The notes beneath the pieces were generated by a model, which was not told the origin of the DNA, did no database searches, and saw nothing but the letters and a program-made list of their open reading frames with translations. From positions 76,233-140,232 of the forward strand of contig VBAT01000037.1 in NCBI GenBank assembly GCA_005884665.1: a DNA stretch of 64,000 bases. The letters run 5' to 3'. The translations under genes were made by a program, and so were the position numbers. The DNA is from Bacteroidota bacterium (GTDB lineage: Bacteria; Bacteroidota; Bacteroidia; Chitinophagales; Chitinophagaceae). Of the stretch, positions 1-7,605 are shown in pieces (positions within the stretch are counted from its first letter, which is position 1; the number at the start of each line of letters is the position of its first letter).

Positions 1-587
1 CTGCCGGCTTCGTTGGCCAGCATGTTGAGCACACGGTTGGCTGCACACACATCAAACGCGAGATACTGTTCAGCATTGGCAGAGATATTGGCGATACCTC
101 CGACATTTAAAAAATAATCATAGTTGCCGAGCAATAATTTTTCACCAATTGGAACAATGGGTGCACCCTGTCCACCAAATGCTACATCCATCGCCCGGAG
201 ATCGGTGACCACGGGTAAATGTGTTTCTGAAGCGATAGCGGATCCATCACCCAATTGAGCTGTCATTTTTCGGGTAGGAAGGTGAAAAGTCGTGTGTCCA
301 TGTGAAGCGATAAGGGCTACCTTATATTGCAGACCGTACTGTTCAATAAACGTATTGACCTGCCGACCGAGATAGTGACCGAAATCAACATGCAATAACT
401 GGTATTCAAGAGCATTTAGCGTGACTGCCTTTGTCAAACGATATGTCCATTCTTCAGGATAGGGATAGCAATCTGCGTGGAGTATCTCATAAGACCATTT
501 ACCGGCATTCTCATGAAATTCGGCGAACGCAATATCCAATCCATCCATTGAGCTGCCACTCATTAAGCCAATAACCCTGTAAACCAT
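1..587 (-). CDS. anmK: anhydro-N-acetylmuramic acid kinase (N-terminal part, runs off the window)
   Basis: Cytoplasmic kinase that phosphorylates and opens 1,6-anhydro-N-acetylmuramic acid, returning cell-wall turnover sugar to metabolism. Translating the minus strand from the ATG at 585-587 gives an N-terminus with the family's GLMSGSSMDGLD phosphate-binding motif near residue 6, then HGHTTFH, a VVTDLR-x-x-D segment and GGQGAPIVP, all in the order seen in AnmK. About 195 codons are present and the reading frame is open to the window edge, so the C-terminal half lies outside. It is divergent from upp, with 42 bases between the two start codons. Family assignment is from visible motifs and is firm. 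Confidence 0.93.
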   Translation of the reverse strand, partial: MVYRVIGLMSGSSMDGLDIAFAEFHENAGKWSYEILHADCYPYPEEWTYRLTKAVTLNALEYQLLHVDFGHYLGRQVNTFIEQYGLQYKVALIASHGHTTFHLPTRKMTAQLGDGSAIASETHLPVVTDLRAMDVAFGGQGAPIVPIGEKLLLGNYDYFLNVGGIANISANAEQYLAFDVCAANRVLNMLANEAG

Positions 588-603
588 TAATCAGAATTTA
601 AAT

Positions 604-611
604 TAGATTTG
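604..611 (+). promoter_or_regulatory. Bacteroidota -7 box (TAGATTTG) for upp
   Basis: TAGATTTG matches the Bacteroidota -7 consensus TAnnTTTG and sits 18 bases before the upp start codon. No convincing -33 TTG was seen at the usual distance, so this is a tentative call. Confidence 0.4.
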
Positions 612-629
612 TAAATGTAAACCAACATA

Positions 630-1280
630 ATGATTGTAAACCTGAGCCAGCAGCATTCTCTCGTCAGCAACTGGATAAGTGAAATACGCGATGTTAATAT
701 ACAGGGTGACAGGATGCGTTTTCGCCGCAACCTGGAACGTATTGGTGAAGTAGCAGCTTACGAGATCAGTAAAGTATTGGCGTTTAAAGAAACAGAAGTC
801 GAGACCCCGTTGGGTACAGCAACCAGCAAATTGCTGGAAACCCAACCTGTGATTGCAACCATTTTACGAGCCGGTCTGCCCCTCCACCAGGGCATCCTGA
901 ACTACTTTGACAAGGCAGATAATGCATTTATTTCAGCCTATCGCAAACACAACAAGGATGGCAGTTTTGAGATCAGCCTGGATTATATTTCCTGCCCCGA
1001 AATTGAGGACAGGGTATTGATCATCTCAGATCCCATGCTGGCAACCGGCTCCTCGCTTGTCAAAACCATTCATTTTCTCAAAGCAGAAGGTCGCCCCAGG
1101 CAGATTCATATTGTTGCAGCCATTGCCTGTACTGTTGGCATTGAATACGTTAAGCGGGAAGACCCCTCAGTCACCATCTGGTGTGGCGATATTGATGATG
1201 AATTGACGGCCAAGGGCTATATTGTTCCCGGCCTGGGAGACGCCGGTGACCTGGCTTTTGGCGTAAAAATACAGATGTAA
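630..1280 (+). CDS. upp: uracil phosphoribosyltransferase
   Basis: Pyrimidine salvage enzyme making UMP from uracil and PRPP in the cytoplasm. At 216 residues it has the normal family length. The PRPP-binding loop is visible as LIISDPMLATGSS (about residues 130-142), and the uracil-binding C-terminal motif as YIVPGLGDAGDLAFG (about residues 197-211). The ATG at 630 is preceded by a -7 box and gives the expected short N-terminus. It stands alone, divergent from anmK, and is followed by a gap of about 220 bases before the next gene. No anomalies were seen. Confidence 0.95.
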   Translation: MIVNLSQQHSLVSNWISEIRDVNIQGDRMRFRRNLERIGEVAAYEISKVLAFKETEVETPLGTATSKLLETQPVIATILRAGLPLHQGILNYFDKADNAFISAYRKHNKDGSFEISLDYISCPEIEDRVLIISDPMLATGSSLVKTIHFLKAEGRPRQIHIVAAIACTVGIEYVKREDPSVTIWCGDIDDELTAKGYIVPGLGDAGDLAFGVKIQM

Positions 1281-1498
1281 TTCCCGGGTCAAAAGCGCAG
1301 CTTTCTCCCTTATTTAATTGTCATAATACCGACGCGAAATTTCCTCTGCTTCCAAATTTGTTGTATTTTCCCGCTTCCTATCTGTGTAGGGGCAAATAAC
1401 TACTGACTGGGCAATTTCGCAGATTTAAACGGCGTTTTAGACGAGAACCGGTAGGGGCTATTTTTCCTATCTGATGGCGAAAAAAACAAATTGCTGAG

Positions 1499-2512
1499 AT
1501 GAAAAAAATCTTAACTACCCTTACTGTCTGCTTTGCATTTGCGACCGTGTCGACTGCTCAAGATCCTAACTTTTCTCAATTCTTTGCATCCCCTCTTACA
1601 TTAAACCCGGCATTGACAGGCAAATTCGATGGCGTCTACCGTTTTGCCATGAATTACAGGAACCAATGGCCTTCGATAAGCAATGCATATATCACTGGTA
1701 CAGCTTCCCTCGATATGGGTATAATGAAAAACAAGATCCCTGAATACGACCAGTTTGGTATCGGGTTTATGGGCTTCACCGATCGCGCTGGCGATGGCGC
1801 TCTTACTAATAATTACATGGGCATGTCGGTCGCTTACCATAAAGCACTTGATGAAAATGGCTATCACCAGATCGGCGCGGGTTTCCAGGGTACTTACGTA
1901 AACAAAAGGCTGAACACGGAAAACCTCAAATTCCAGGACCAGTTAACTCCTTTTGGTTTTACCGGCATCACCAATGAAATATTTACCAACAAACAGGTCA
2001 ACATAAGTTATTTCGACTTGAATGCAGGTGTTCTTTATAACGGATCAACCAATGGTTATAATAATTTTTATGTTGGTGCATCCATGTATCATATCAACCG
2101 GCCAAAGGAAAGTTTCCAGGGCGGCAATTTCGTATTGAATGCCAGGACCACTTTACAGGCGGGCGGTAAAGTCCCCGTGGGCACATACAACTATTTTCAT
2201 TTTGCGGCCAATCACAGTATGCAGGCAAAGGCCCACAACACAATGGCTGGAGCTGCATTCTCTTTGAATGTAAATAACAGCGAAGAAAACCCGACATATG
2301 TTTACCTCGGAACCTGGTACCGTTTGAATGATGCCCTGATCCCTTATGTAGGACTGGAGTTCAACGAATTTCATGTCGGCGTTTCCTATGACGTAAATGT
2401 TTCCAGCCTCAAACCGGCCTCCAATTCAAGAGGCGGAGTGGAAATATCACTCATCTATATCAGGAAATACACCGATCCGAACATGAAGAAATTGAACTGT
2501 CCCAAATTTTAG
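1499..2512 (+). CDS. PorP/SprF family type IX secretion outer-membrane protein
   Basis: The 337-residue protein starts with a signal peptide (KKILTTLTVCFAFATVSTAQ) followed by DPNFSQFFASPLTLNPALTG, the hallmark N-terminus of the PorP/SprF family. The rest is a series of amphipathic beta-strand-like segments ending in a C-terminal phenylalanine, as expected of an outer-membrane barrel. Family members work with type IX secretion and gliding machinery, often as partners of large type B-sorted adhesins. No adhesin gene lies next to it here, so it looks like an isolated paralogue rather than the core PorP of the porKLMN cluster. A terminator hairpin follows directly. Confidence 0.88.
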   Translation: MKKILTTLTVCFAFATVSTAQDPNFSQFFASPLTLNPALTGKFDGVYRFAMNYRNQWPSISNAYITGTASLDMGIMKNKIPEYDQFGIGFMGFTDRAGDGALTNNYMGMSVAYHKALDENGYHQIGAGFQGTYVNKRLNTENLKFQDQLTPFGFTGITNEIFTNKQVNISYFDLNAGVLYNGSTNGYNNFYVGASMYHINRPKESFQGGNFVLNARTTLQAGGKVPVGTYNYFHFAANHSMQAKAHNTMAGAAFSLNVNNSEENPTYVYLGTWYRLNDALIPYVGLEFNEFHVGVSYDVNVSSLKPASNSRGGVEISLIYIRKYTDPNMKKLNCPKF

Positions 2513-2540
2513 GCAACCAAATTCATTATATACTTGAAGT

Positions 2541-2570
2541 AAGTGCTCTGTCCAGGAGCACTTTTTTATT
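2541..2570 (+). terminator. intrinsic terminator after porP/sprF-like gene
   Basis: AAGTGCTC (2541-2548) pairs with GAGCACTT (2556-2563) across a 7-base loop and runs into a stretch of T. It lies 28 bases past the stop codon of the upstream gene. Confidence 0.75.
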
Positions 2571-2634
2571 TCCATTTCATCAACCAGTTCAATTAAGTTA
2601 TTTTACAGCTTCGGGGTTTCCTGTGGATTGAGCT

Positions 2635-3948
2635 ATGAAAAAAATTTTTACCAATCTTACGTTCTGGGTTTTGTTGGCAATAACAGCGGGTGTCCTGGTA
2701 GGTCATTTTGCCCCGGGATTTGCTAAATATAAAGTGCTCGATAAGCCATTTAACACCTGGTTTCTTGGACAGGAAATCAAATTCGGTACTACGCTAGCCG
2801 AGTTCCTGAGTTATTGTTTCATAAATATCATCAAGCAATTTATCAACCCGATCATTTTTGTCACCATTACACTTGGCATTGTCAGTATGGGCAATCTGAA
2901 AAAAGTGGGACGTGTTGGAGGAAAAGCTTTATTGTATTTTGAAATCGTGACCACGCTGGCCCTGCTCTCGGGTATTATTGTGGCCCTGATCATAAGGCCC
3001 GGCAGTGGTTTGGATACTTCGCTCATCAGGAAAGAAGATATTTCCCAGTACACTCACCGGAATATGGCCGGGCTCCTGCGTAAAAATTCAACCATTGTTG
3101 TTCTGATCGTAGCCATTATTGCCGGTGTCCTGCTCAATTTTTATCGTCAAAAAGAGCCGGTGATCTCCTTTTTAAAAAAAATAACCCGTTATCTTTTTAT
3201 GGCTTTACATAAAGTCATGCTATTGGCTCCTATCGGTGCCTTTGGCGGCATGGCTTATACGATCAGTAAATACGGTCTTGAAGCTTTATACCCGCTCGCC
3301 AAATTAATGGTAACGGTCTATGCAACGATGGCGGTTTTTATTTTTGGGGTATTATCCCTTATCCTTCGGATGTACAAAGTCAGCCTGGTGAAATTTCTAA
3401 GGTATATCCGGGAGGAATTACTTATTGTATTGGGCACTTCATCTTCAGAACCAGCTCTACCCTCCTTAATGGAAAAATTGGAACGTATGGGCTGTTCGAA
3501 ACCTGTCGTGGGATTAGTGGTGCCCACCGGTTATTCTTTCAACCTCGATGGAACGACGATCTATCTTTCATTGTGTATGATATTCCTGGCCCAGGTATTT
3601 AATGTCCATCTCACCTGGGGAGAAATGGCTTCGATTGTAGGAATACTCATGATCACCTCAAAAGGAGCTGCGGGAGTTACAGGGGCAGGCTTTGTCGTTT
3701 TTGCATCGACACTTACATCGATAAAAGTGATACCGGTTGAAGGATTGGCTTTACTGGTCGGTGTAGACCGGTTTATGTCCGAAGCAAGGGCCATCACCAA
3801 TTTTATCGGCAATGGAGTAGCCACCATCTGGCTGGCCAATAATGAAAAAGAATTCGACCGCGATAAAATGAACCGGGCATTTGCGACTGTTTTATCCACG
3901 GAAAATATTATGACCGACAATATAAAAAACAGTACAATCGAGCCCTGA
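2635..3948 (+). CDS. dicarboxylate/cation symporter, DctA-like
   Basis: Inner-membrane sodium- or proton-coupled carrier of the DAACS family, 437 residues with about eight hydrophobic segments plus re-entrant loops. The serine-rich loop reads GTSSSEPALPSLMEK, followed by VPTGYSFNLDGTTIY, GVTGAGFVVFASTL and, near the C-terminus, VDRFMSEARAITNFIGN. The last motif has the DRFMSEaRA-TN form typical of C4-dicarboxylate carriers (DctA) rather than the glutamate carriers, so succinate/fumarate/malate uptake is the best guess. It is a single-gene unit between a terminator and a convergent glycosylase gene. Confidence 0.85.
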   Translation: MKKIFTNLTFWVLLAITAGVLVGHFAPGFAKYKVLDKPFNTWFLGQEIKFGTTLAEFLSYCFINIIKQFINPIIFVTITLGIVSMGNLKKVGRVGGKALLYFEIVTTLALLSGIIVALIIRPGSGLDTSLIRKEDISQYTHRNMAGLLRKNSTIVVLIVAIIAGVLLNFYRQKEPVISFLKKITRYLFMALHKVMLLAPIGAFGGMAYTISKYGLEALYPLAKLMVTVYATMAVFIFGVLSLILRMYKVSLVKFLRYIREELLIVLGTSSSEPALPSLMEKLERMGCSKPVVGLVVPTGYSFNLDGTTIYLSLCMIFLAQVFNVHLTWGEMASIVGILMITSKGAAGVTGAGFVVFASTLTSIKVIPVEGLALLVGVDRFMSEARAITNFIGNGVATIWLANNEKEFDRDKMNRAFATVLSTENIMTDNIKNSTIEP

Positions 3949-3958
3949 CTCACGACCT

Positions 3959-3972
3959 GCCTGCCGGCAGGC
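3959..3972. repeat. palindrome GCCTGCCGGCAGGC between convergent genes
   Basis: A perfect 14-base palindrome abutting the stop codon of the glycosylase gene. It resembles short dispersed palindromes common in Bacteroidota intergenic gaps and might also serve as a weak bidirectional terminator; no T-run follows on either side. Confidence 0.5.
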
Positions 3973-4578
3973 TCAATTGGGTTTTCCGCTTACAAATGGA
4001 TTTCCCTTAATAAAAAACCGGTAATGCAATAATGCGTCCTCGCCCGCATAGTCAACTCCTATGCGCGGCGAAGCAACGATTTCCTTTTTCTTATACCTGA
4101 AACCGTCATCGGCAATAAATATTTTTTTATCCAGCAACGACAGGCCGCTGTGACTGGTACCTATACCCAGTGCTTTTGACAGGTTGCCCGGGCCGCGTGT
4201 GAGCGTATGATCCGGTTTTTCTTTCCCTGTACGATTCAGCATTTCTTCTATGCCCTGCAGTGGTTCGGCACCCCGGACAAGTATCGCATGAGGAATGCCA
4301 TGATCATTGGTGACAACATTAAATAAATGATGAATGCCATAGCAGAGATATACATAAGCAAACCCACCTTGCGAATACATGATATCGTTGCGCTTCGTCC
4401 GCCTTGCGCCGTAAGCATGTGAAGCCCTGTCCATGACACCTGCATAGGCTTCTGTCTCCACTATCCGTGCAGACGTTATAGTTTTATTCCATTTTGTAAC
4501 CAGTATTTTTCCCAGTAGCTCTTTTGCAATCAGCAATACGTTGCTGCGCTGATAAAATTCAAGGGGCAATTTTTCCAT
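3973..4578 (-). CDS. DNA-3-methyladenine glycosylase (AAG/MPG family)
   Basis: Base-excision repair enzyme that flips out and removes alkylated purines. At 201 residues it matches the bacterial AAG-type length. Visible signatures are ELLGKILV near the N-terminus, RIVETEAYAGVMDRASHAYGARRTKRN with the catalytic glutamate in VETEAY, the YVYLCYGIHHLFNVVT core that lines the base pocket, AILVRGAEPL, and GPGNLSKALGI. The start ATG at 4576-4578 gives MEKLPLEFYQRS, a normal N-terminus. It converges with the dctA-like gene. Confidence 0.93.
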   Translation of the reverse strand: MEKLPLEFYQRSNVLLIAKELLGKILVTKWNKTITSARIVETEAYAGVMDRASHAYGARRTKRNDIMYSQGGFAYVYLCYGIHHLFNVVTNDHGIPHAILVRGAEPLQGIEEMLNRTGKEKPDHTLTRGPGNLSKALGIGTSHSGLSLLDKKIFIADDGFRYKKKEIVASPRIGVDYAGEDALLHYRFFIKGNPFVSGKPN

Positions 4579-4677
4579 CGTTGATGATTTTCATTGAGTA
4601 TTGCAGGCCCACAATGAAGCCTCCGTTCCTTGTATCTTGTGCTTAATCATTTATATTTACCTTTTCAAAATTAAGTC

Positions 4678-5427
4678 TTGCTTAAAGAAATAGTTATAGC
4701 ATTTCAATCCTGGAGAGAAGCCAATCGTTTTATACAGGAACACAAGCTCTGGAAATGGATCCTTGTTCCAGGTATTGTTTATACCCTTCTCTTTATCGTT
4801 GGCATGTATTTTTTCTGGACCTCTGCCGATGGAGCCGTTTCCTGGATAAGTGACCAGTTGCGGATAGACTCCTGGCTGCAACAACAAAGAAGTGGCTGGA
4901 TAAGCTTTTTGTTCGTGATGGCGGGTATGATGTTGCGCCTGGTACTCTTCCTGTTCTATTTTTCACTCTTCAAATACCTCATCCTGGTCATCGGTTCACC
5001 ACTGTTTGCCTACCTGAGTGAAAAAACTGAAGCCATCATCGAAAATAAAGAGCATTCTTTAAGTTGGAAAGAACTTCGAAAAGATGCAGGCAGGAGTGTT
5101 GGCATGGCGCTACGCAATTGCATGATACAACTATTGTATTTCGCCGGGCTTGTCCTGATGTCGTTATTGCCGCTTATTGGATGGATTACCCCCATCATCG
5201 CGGTGTTGATGGAATGTTACTATTACGGCTTTTCCATGCTGGATTATAGTTTTGCAAGAGCTGGTTTTGCGAGGCAGCAAAGCCTCCGTTTCCAGGGCCG
5301 GCACAGGGGCCTCGCCATCGGCAACGGCTTTCTTTTTTATTTAATGCATGTTGCCATCATATTAGCTCCAGCCTATGCTATTGTTGCCGCCACCTTGAGC
5401 GTACATAAAGTAAAAAACAGTCAGTAA
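4678..5427 (+). CDS. EI24-domain inner-membrane protein (CysZ-like)
   Basis: A 249-residue polytopic membrane protein with four to six hydrophobic stretches; the sequence LWKWILVPGIVYTLLFIVG near the N-terminus and the ECYYYGFSMLDYSFARAGF block near the C-terminus are typical of EI24/CysZ proteins. CysZ transports sulfate in proteobacteria, but the substrate of the Bacteroidota branch is not established. The start is a TTG at 4678; the first in-frame ATG lies about 42 codons later and would remove the first conserved segment, so TTG is preferred. Its stop is one base from the ATG of the next gene, so the two are probably co-translated. Confidence 0.8.
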   Translation: MLKEIVIAFQSWREANRFIQEHKLWKWILVPGIVYTLLFIVGMYFFWTSADGAVSWISDQLRIDSWLQQQRSGWISFLFVMAGMMLRLVLFLFYFSLFKYLILVIGSPLFAYLSEKTEAIIENKEHSLSWKELRKDAGRSVGMALRNCMIQLLYFAGLVLMSLLPLIGWITPIIAVLMECYYYGFSMLDYSFARAGFARQQSLRFQGRHRGLAIGNGFLFYLMHVAIILAPAYAIVAATLSVHKVKNSQ

Positions 5428-5428
5428 A

Positions 5429-6157
5429 ATGGAACAAACAGGGAAAGTTTACCTGATCCCTTCCCTGCTCGATGAGAATGGGGTGGAAGCTGTGCCATTG
5501 TATATCCTGGACGCCGTAAAAAATTGCCAGGTATTGTTCGTGGAAAATGAAAGAACAGCCAGGCGGTACCTGAAGCAATTGTGGAAAGCCCGCTTGCCGG
5601 GAGAACAAATAATTATTGATGATTTTGAATGGTTTGCTATCGATAAAGCCGAGCAGCAAGTTCAAATCATTTTCAGATCGAAACTTAAGGAAGGAAAGAA
5701 CATAGGCATTATCAGCGAAGCCGGCTGCCCGGGTATTGCCGATCCCGGTCAGCTATTGGTTGCAGCGGCGCAGGGAATGAATGCAACAATTCAACCATTG
5801 GTCGGGCCCAGTTCCATCCTGCTGGCATTGATGGCGAGCGGGCTTAACGGCCAACAATTTCAATTCGTGGGATACTTGCCGATAGAAAATGTACAAAGAG
5901 CAAAAGCTATAAAGGACCTGGAAGCCGAATCGCAACAAAGGAATTGCACGCAACTATTTATCGAAACGCCTTACCGGAATAACCAACTCATCGAAGCTTT
6001 ATTGAAAACGTGCAGGCCTTCGACAAAACTTTGCATCGCTGTTGATCTGACGGGGAAGAATGAATGGATCCGGACGAAAACGATTGCTGACTGGAAAAAA
6101 GAGAAAATTGATATCCATAAACGACCTGCCCTCTTTCTCATCCATACTTATCACTGA
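5429..6157 (+). CDS. SAM-dependent methyltransferase, RsmI/tetrapyrrole-methylase family
   Basis: A 242-residue member of the tetrapyrrole (corrin/porphyrin) methylase fold, in the branch that includes RsmI, which 2'-O-methylates C1402 of 16S rRNA. Visible motifs are VEALPLYILD-like material at the N-terminus, LFVENERTARRYL, IGIISEAGCPGIADPGQ (the SAM-loop region), GPSSILLALMASGLNGQQFQFVGYLP and LFIETPYRN. It is shorter than E. coli RsmI (286), a form often seen in Bacteroidota alongside a full-length RsmI, so the target may differ. It is coupled to the EI24 gene upstream and overlaps the convergent next gene by 7 bases. Confidence 0.82.
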   Translation: MEQTGKVYLIPSLLDENGVEAVPLYILDAVKNCQVLFVENERTARRYLKQLWKARLPGEQIIIDDFEWFAIDKAEQQVQIIFRSKLKEGKNIGIISEAGCPGIADPGQLLVAAAQGMNATIQPLVGPSSILLALMASGLNGQQFQFVGYLPIENVQRAKAIKDLEAESQQRNCTQLFIETPYRNNQLIEALLKTCRPSTKLCIAVDLTGKNEWIRTKTIADWKKEKIDIHKRPALFLIHTYH

Positions 6158-6567
6158 TAACCGGCCCGGATCGGAGCTACTCCCGTAACAATATATTTAT
6201 TATCTCCCCGCCAGGGCAACGAGTTTCGGTATTGGACATAATCGACTTGCACACATTCGTCCTGGAGAGTTTTTAATACATTGGCCAGGCTGTCATTGGT
6301 AACAGAAAAATAAAATTTTTCAGGGTTTACCGTCTGCCGGCAGCTCAGCCACATCTCTCCTTCATCAGTTTTAAAAATATTTCCCCGGTGGGTAATTTTG
6401 ATCAGTGTACCTTTTCTTTCCCCATAAGCGTACTTGTTATAGAAGAACCAGTAAATGGCAAAAGCGCCCAACAGCACGATGGCTATTAACATATTTCTGA
6501 AAAAACGCCCCGCTCCGCCGGAGAAGGACTTTTTTCCCCTAACCTCTGTTCGTTTCATCTCATCCAT
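6151..6567 (-). CDS. conserved hypothetical single-pass membrane protein
   Basis: 138 residues: a basic N-terminus, one transmembrane helix (MLIAIVLLGAFAIYWFFYNKYAYG, about residues 26-49), then a soluble domain of about 85 residues with no catalytic motif that I recognise. GTLIKITHRGNIFKTDEGEMWL looks like a beta-rich SH3/OB-like fold. Topology suggests an inner-membrane anchor with the domain on the periplasmic side. Related proteins occur widely in Bacteroidota, but I know of no tested function. It converges on the methylase gene and its 5' side abuts the arginine promoter region. Confidence 0.7.
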   Translation of the reverse strand: MDEMKRTEVRGKKSFSGGAGRFFRNMLIAIVLLGAFAIYWFFYNKYAYGERKGTLIKITHRGNIFKTDEGEMWLSCRQTVNPEKFYFSVTNDSLANVLKTLQDECVQVDYVQYRNSLPWRGDNKYIVTGVAPIRAGYQ

Positions 6568-6589
6568 ATCATTTTTTTATAACAAAAAA

Positions 6590-6624
6590 TTTGTCAGGCT
6601 AAATCAATTATTATTATACATTTG
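6590..6624 (+). promoter_or_regulatory. Bacteroidota promoter for the arginine operon
   Basis: TTTG at 6590-6593 and TACATTTG at 6617-6624 fit the TTG...TAnnTTTG promoter of Bacteroidota with a 23-base spacer, at the long end of the accepted range. Transcription would start near 6631, about 20 bases before the leader ORF. Confidence 0.6.
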
Positions 6625-6649
6625 TACCCAATTTACATTGTTTGTAAAT

Positions 6650-6775
6650 ATGAACAACAGCCTGACACATACAAAACAATTCGCCTTCCATGCGCCCATC
6701 ACCAGTGGCGTGTATGCGGTTGGATTTGATGTGTTCACCTTTTCTCCCCGCCCGCGACGCAGGCCTGTGTGCTGA
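6650..6775 (+). CDS. putative arginine leader peptide (41 aa)
   Basis: A short ORF beginning at ATG 6650 and ending at TGA 6773-6775. Its last residues are SPRPRRRPVC: four arginine codons (CGC 6749, CGA 6755, CGC 6758, AGG 6761) lie within six codons, just before the stop. It sits between a good promoter and the first arginine-biosynthesis gene. The hairpins at 6764-6807 begin at the codon after the last arginine codon, the geometry of a ribosome-stalling attenuator. The N-terminal part has no function I recognise. The call rests on codon content and position, not on a known family. Confidence 0.6.
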   Translation: MNNSLTHTKQFAFHAPITSGVYAVGFDVFTFSPRPRRRPVC

Positions 6776-6807
6776 CAGGACAAACCCCCGACCATGGCCC
6801 CTGTCAG
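6764..6807 (+). promoter_or_regulatory. alternative hairpins, candidate arginine attenuator
   Basis: CTGACAGG (6772-6779) is perfectly complementary to CCTGTCAG (6800-6807). The same CAGG side can instead pair upstream, ACAGG (6775-6779) with CCTGT (6764-6768). The two structures exclude each other, and the upstream arm overlaps the end of the leader ORF. A ribosome paused on the arginine codons would cover the upstream arm and favour the downstream hairpin. No U-tract terminator was seen between 6807 and the start codon at 6868, so control could be translational or Rho-dependent. Confidence 0.5.
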
Positions 6808-6867
6808 TGAACTATCCCCAAAAAACCGTTTTGAACTGGTCGTTCCATATTCAAATAATTTTTCAAA

Positions 6868-7590
6868 GTGGACAATCAACAAATCATTATCAGGGTAGCG
6901 ACTCCGAATGATAAAATCTACTCGAAGATAATTACCGAAGAAATGGAAGCCTCGGCAAAAGCCCGCGGCACAGGTATCGCTAAACGTTCCCCTGAATATA
7001 TTGAACAGAAGATCGATGAAGGCAAGGCTGTCATCGCCGTAACCGGTGATGACAAATGGGTTGGATTTTGCTATATTGAAACCTGGAGCCATGGTGAATA
7101 TGTCGCTAACTCCGGATTGATCGTAGCCCCTGAATACAGGAAAGGAGGCGTTGCCAAAGACATCAAGAAAAAAATATTCAACCTCTCGCGGGAAAAATAT
7201 CCTAGCGCAAAGATCTTCGGGCTGACTACCGGGCTGGCTGTAATGAAGATCAACTCTGATCTCGGCTATGAACCGGTTACTTACTCTGAGCTTACCCAGG
7301 ACGAAGCTTTCTGGTCTGGTTGTAAGAGCTGCGTGAACTACGAAATCCTCATGAGCAAGGAAAGAAAGAATTGTATGTGCACAGCCATGCTCTATGACCC
7401 AAAGGATCACTACGAACCGGAAGAAACCAAAGAATTTTTCAAAGAGAAATCAAAGGGATTGGAACGGTTGCTCCGCCTCAAGGAATGGAAATTTTTCAAG
7501 GCCTTCACCAAAAGAGACAAGCAAGGGAATGACAACAATTCAGGTGGTGGCGGAAAGCTCAGGTCCATATTCCATTTTTTCCATCTCTAA
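6868..7590 (+). CDS. GNAT acetyltransferase of the arginine cluster, probable N-acyl-glutamate synthase
   Basis: A 240-residue GNAT-fold protein with the acetyl-CoA loop visible as VAPEYRKGGVAKDIKKKI (about residues 87-104). It begins the arginine operon, in the position of the missing argA, and is 15 bases before argG. By position it most likely makes N-acetyl- (or N-succinyl-) glutamate, the first step; the sequence alone does not show the substrate. A cysteine-rich stretch (GCKSCVNYEI and NCMCTAM, residues about 151-173) and a charged C-terminal tail are unusual for a minimal GNAT. The start is GTG at 6868, chosen because it gives DNQQIIIRVATPND at the first beta-strand. Confidence 0.78.
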   Translation: MDNQQIIIRVATPNDKIYSKIITEEMEASAKARGTGIAKRSPEYIEQKIDEGKAVIAVTGDDKWVGFCYIETWSHGEYVANSGLIVAPEYRKGGVAKDIKKKIFNLSREKYPSAKIFGLTTGLAVMKINSDLGYEPVTYSELTQDEAFWSGCKSCVNYEILMSKERKNCMCTAMLYDPKDHYEPEETKEFFKEKSKGLERLLRLKEWKFFKAFTKRDKQGNDNNSGGGGKLRSIFHFFHL

Positions 7591-7605
7591 ATTGCGGAAC
7601 AAAAA

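Noticed and set aside
6604-7410. 268-codon ORF on the minus strand over the arginine leader and GNAT gene
   Set aside because: It mirrors a coding frame with clear family motifs on the plus strand and has no recognisable domain or start context.
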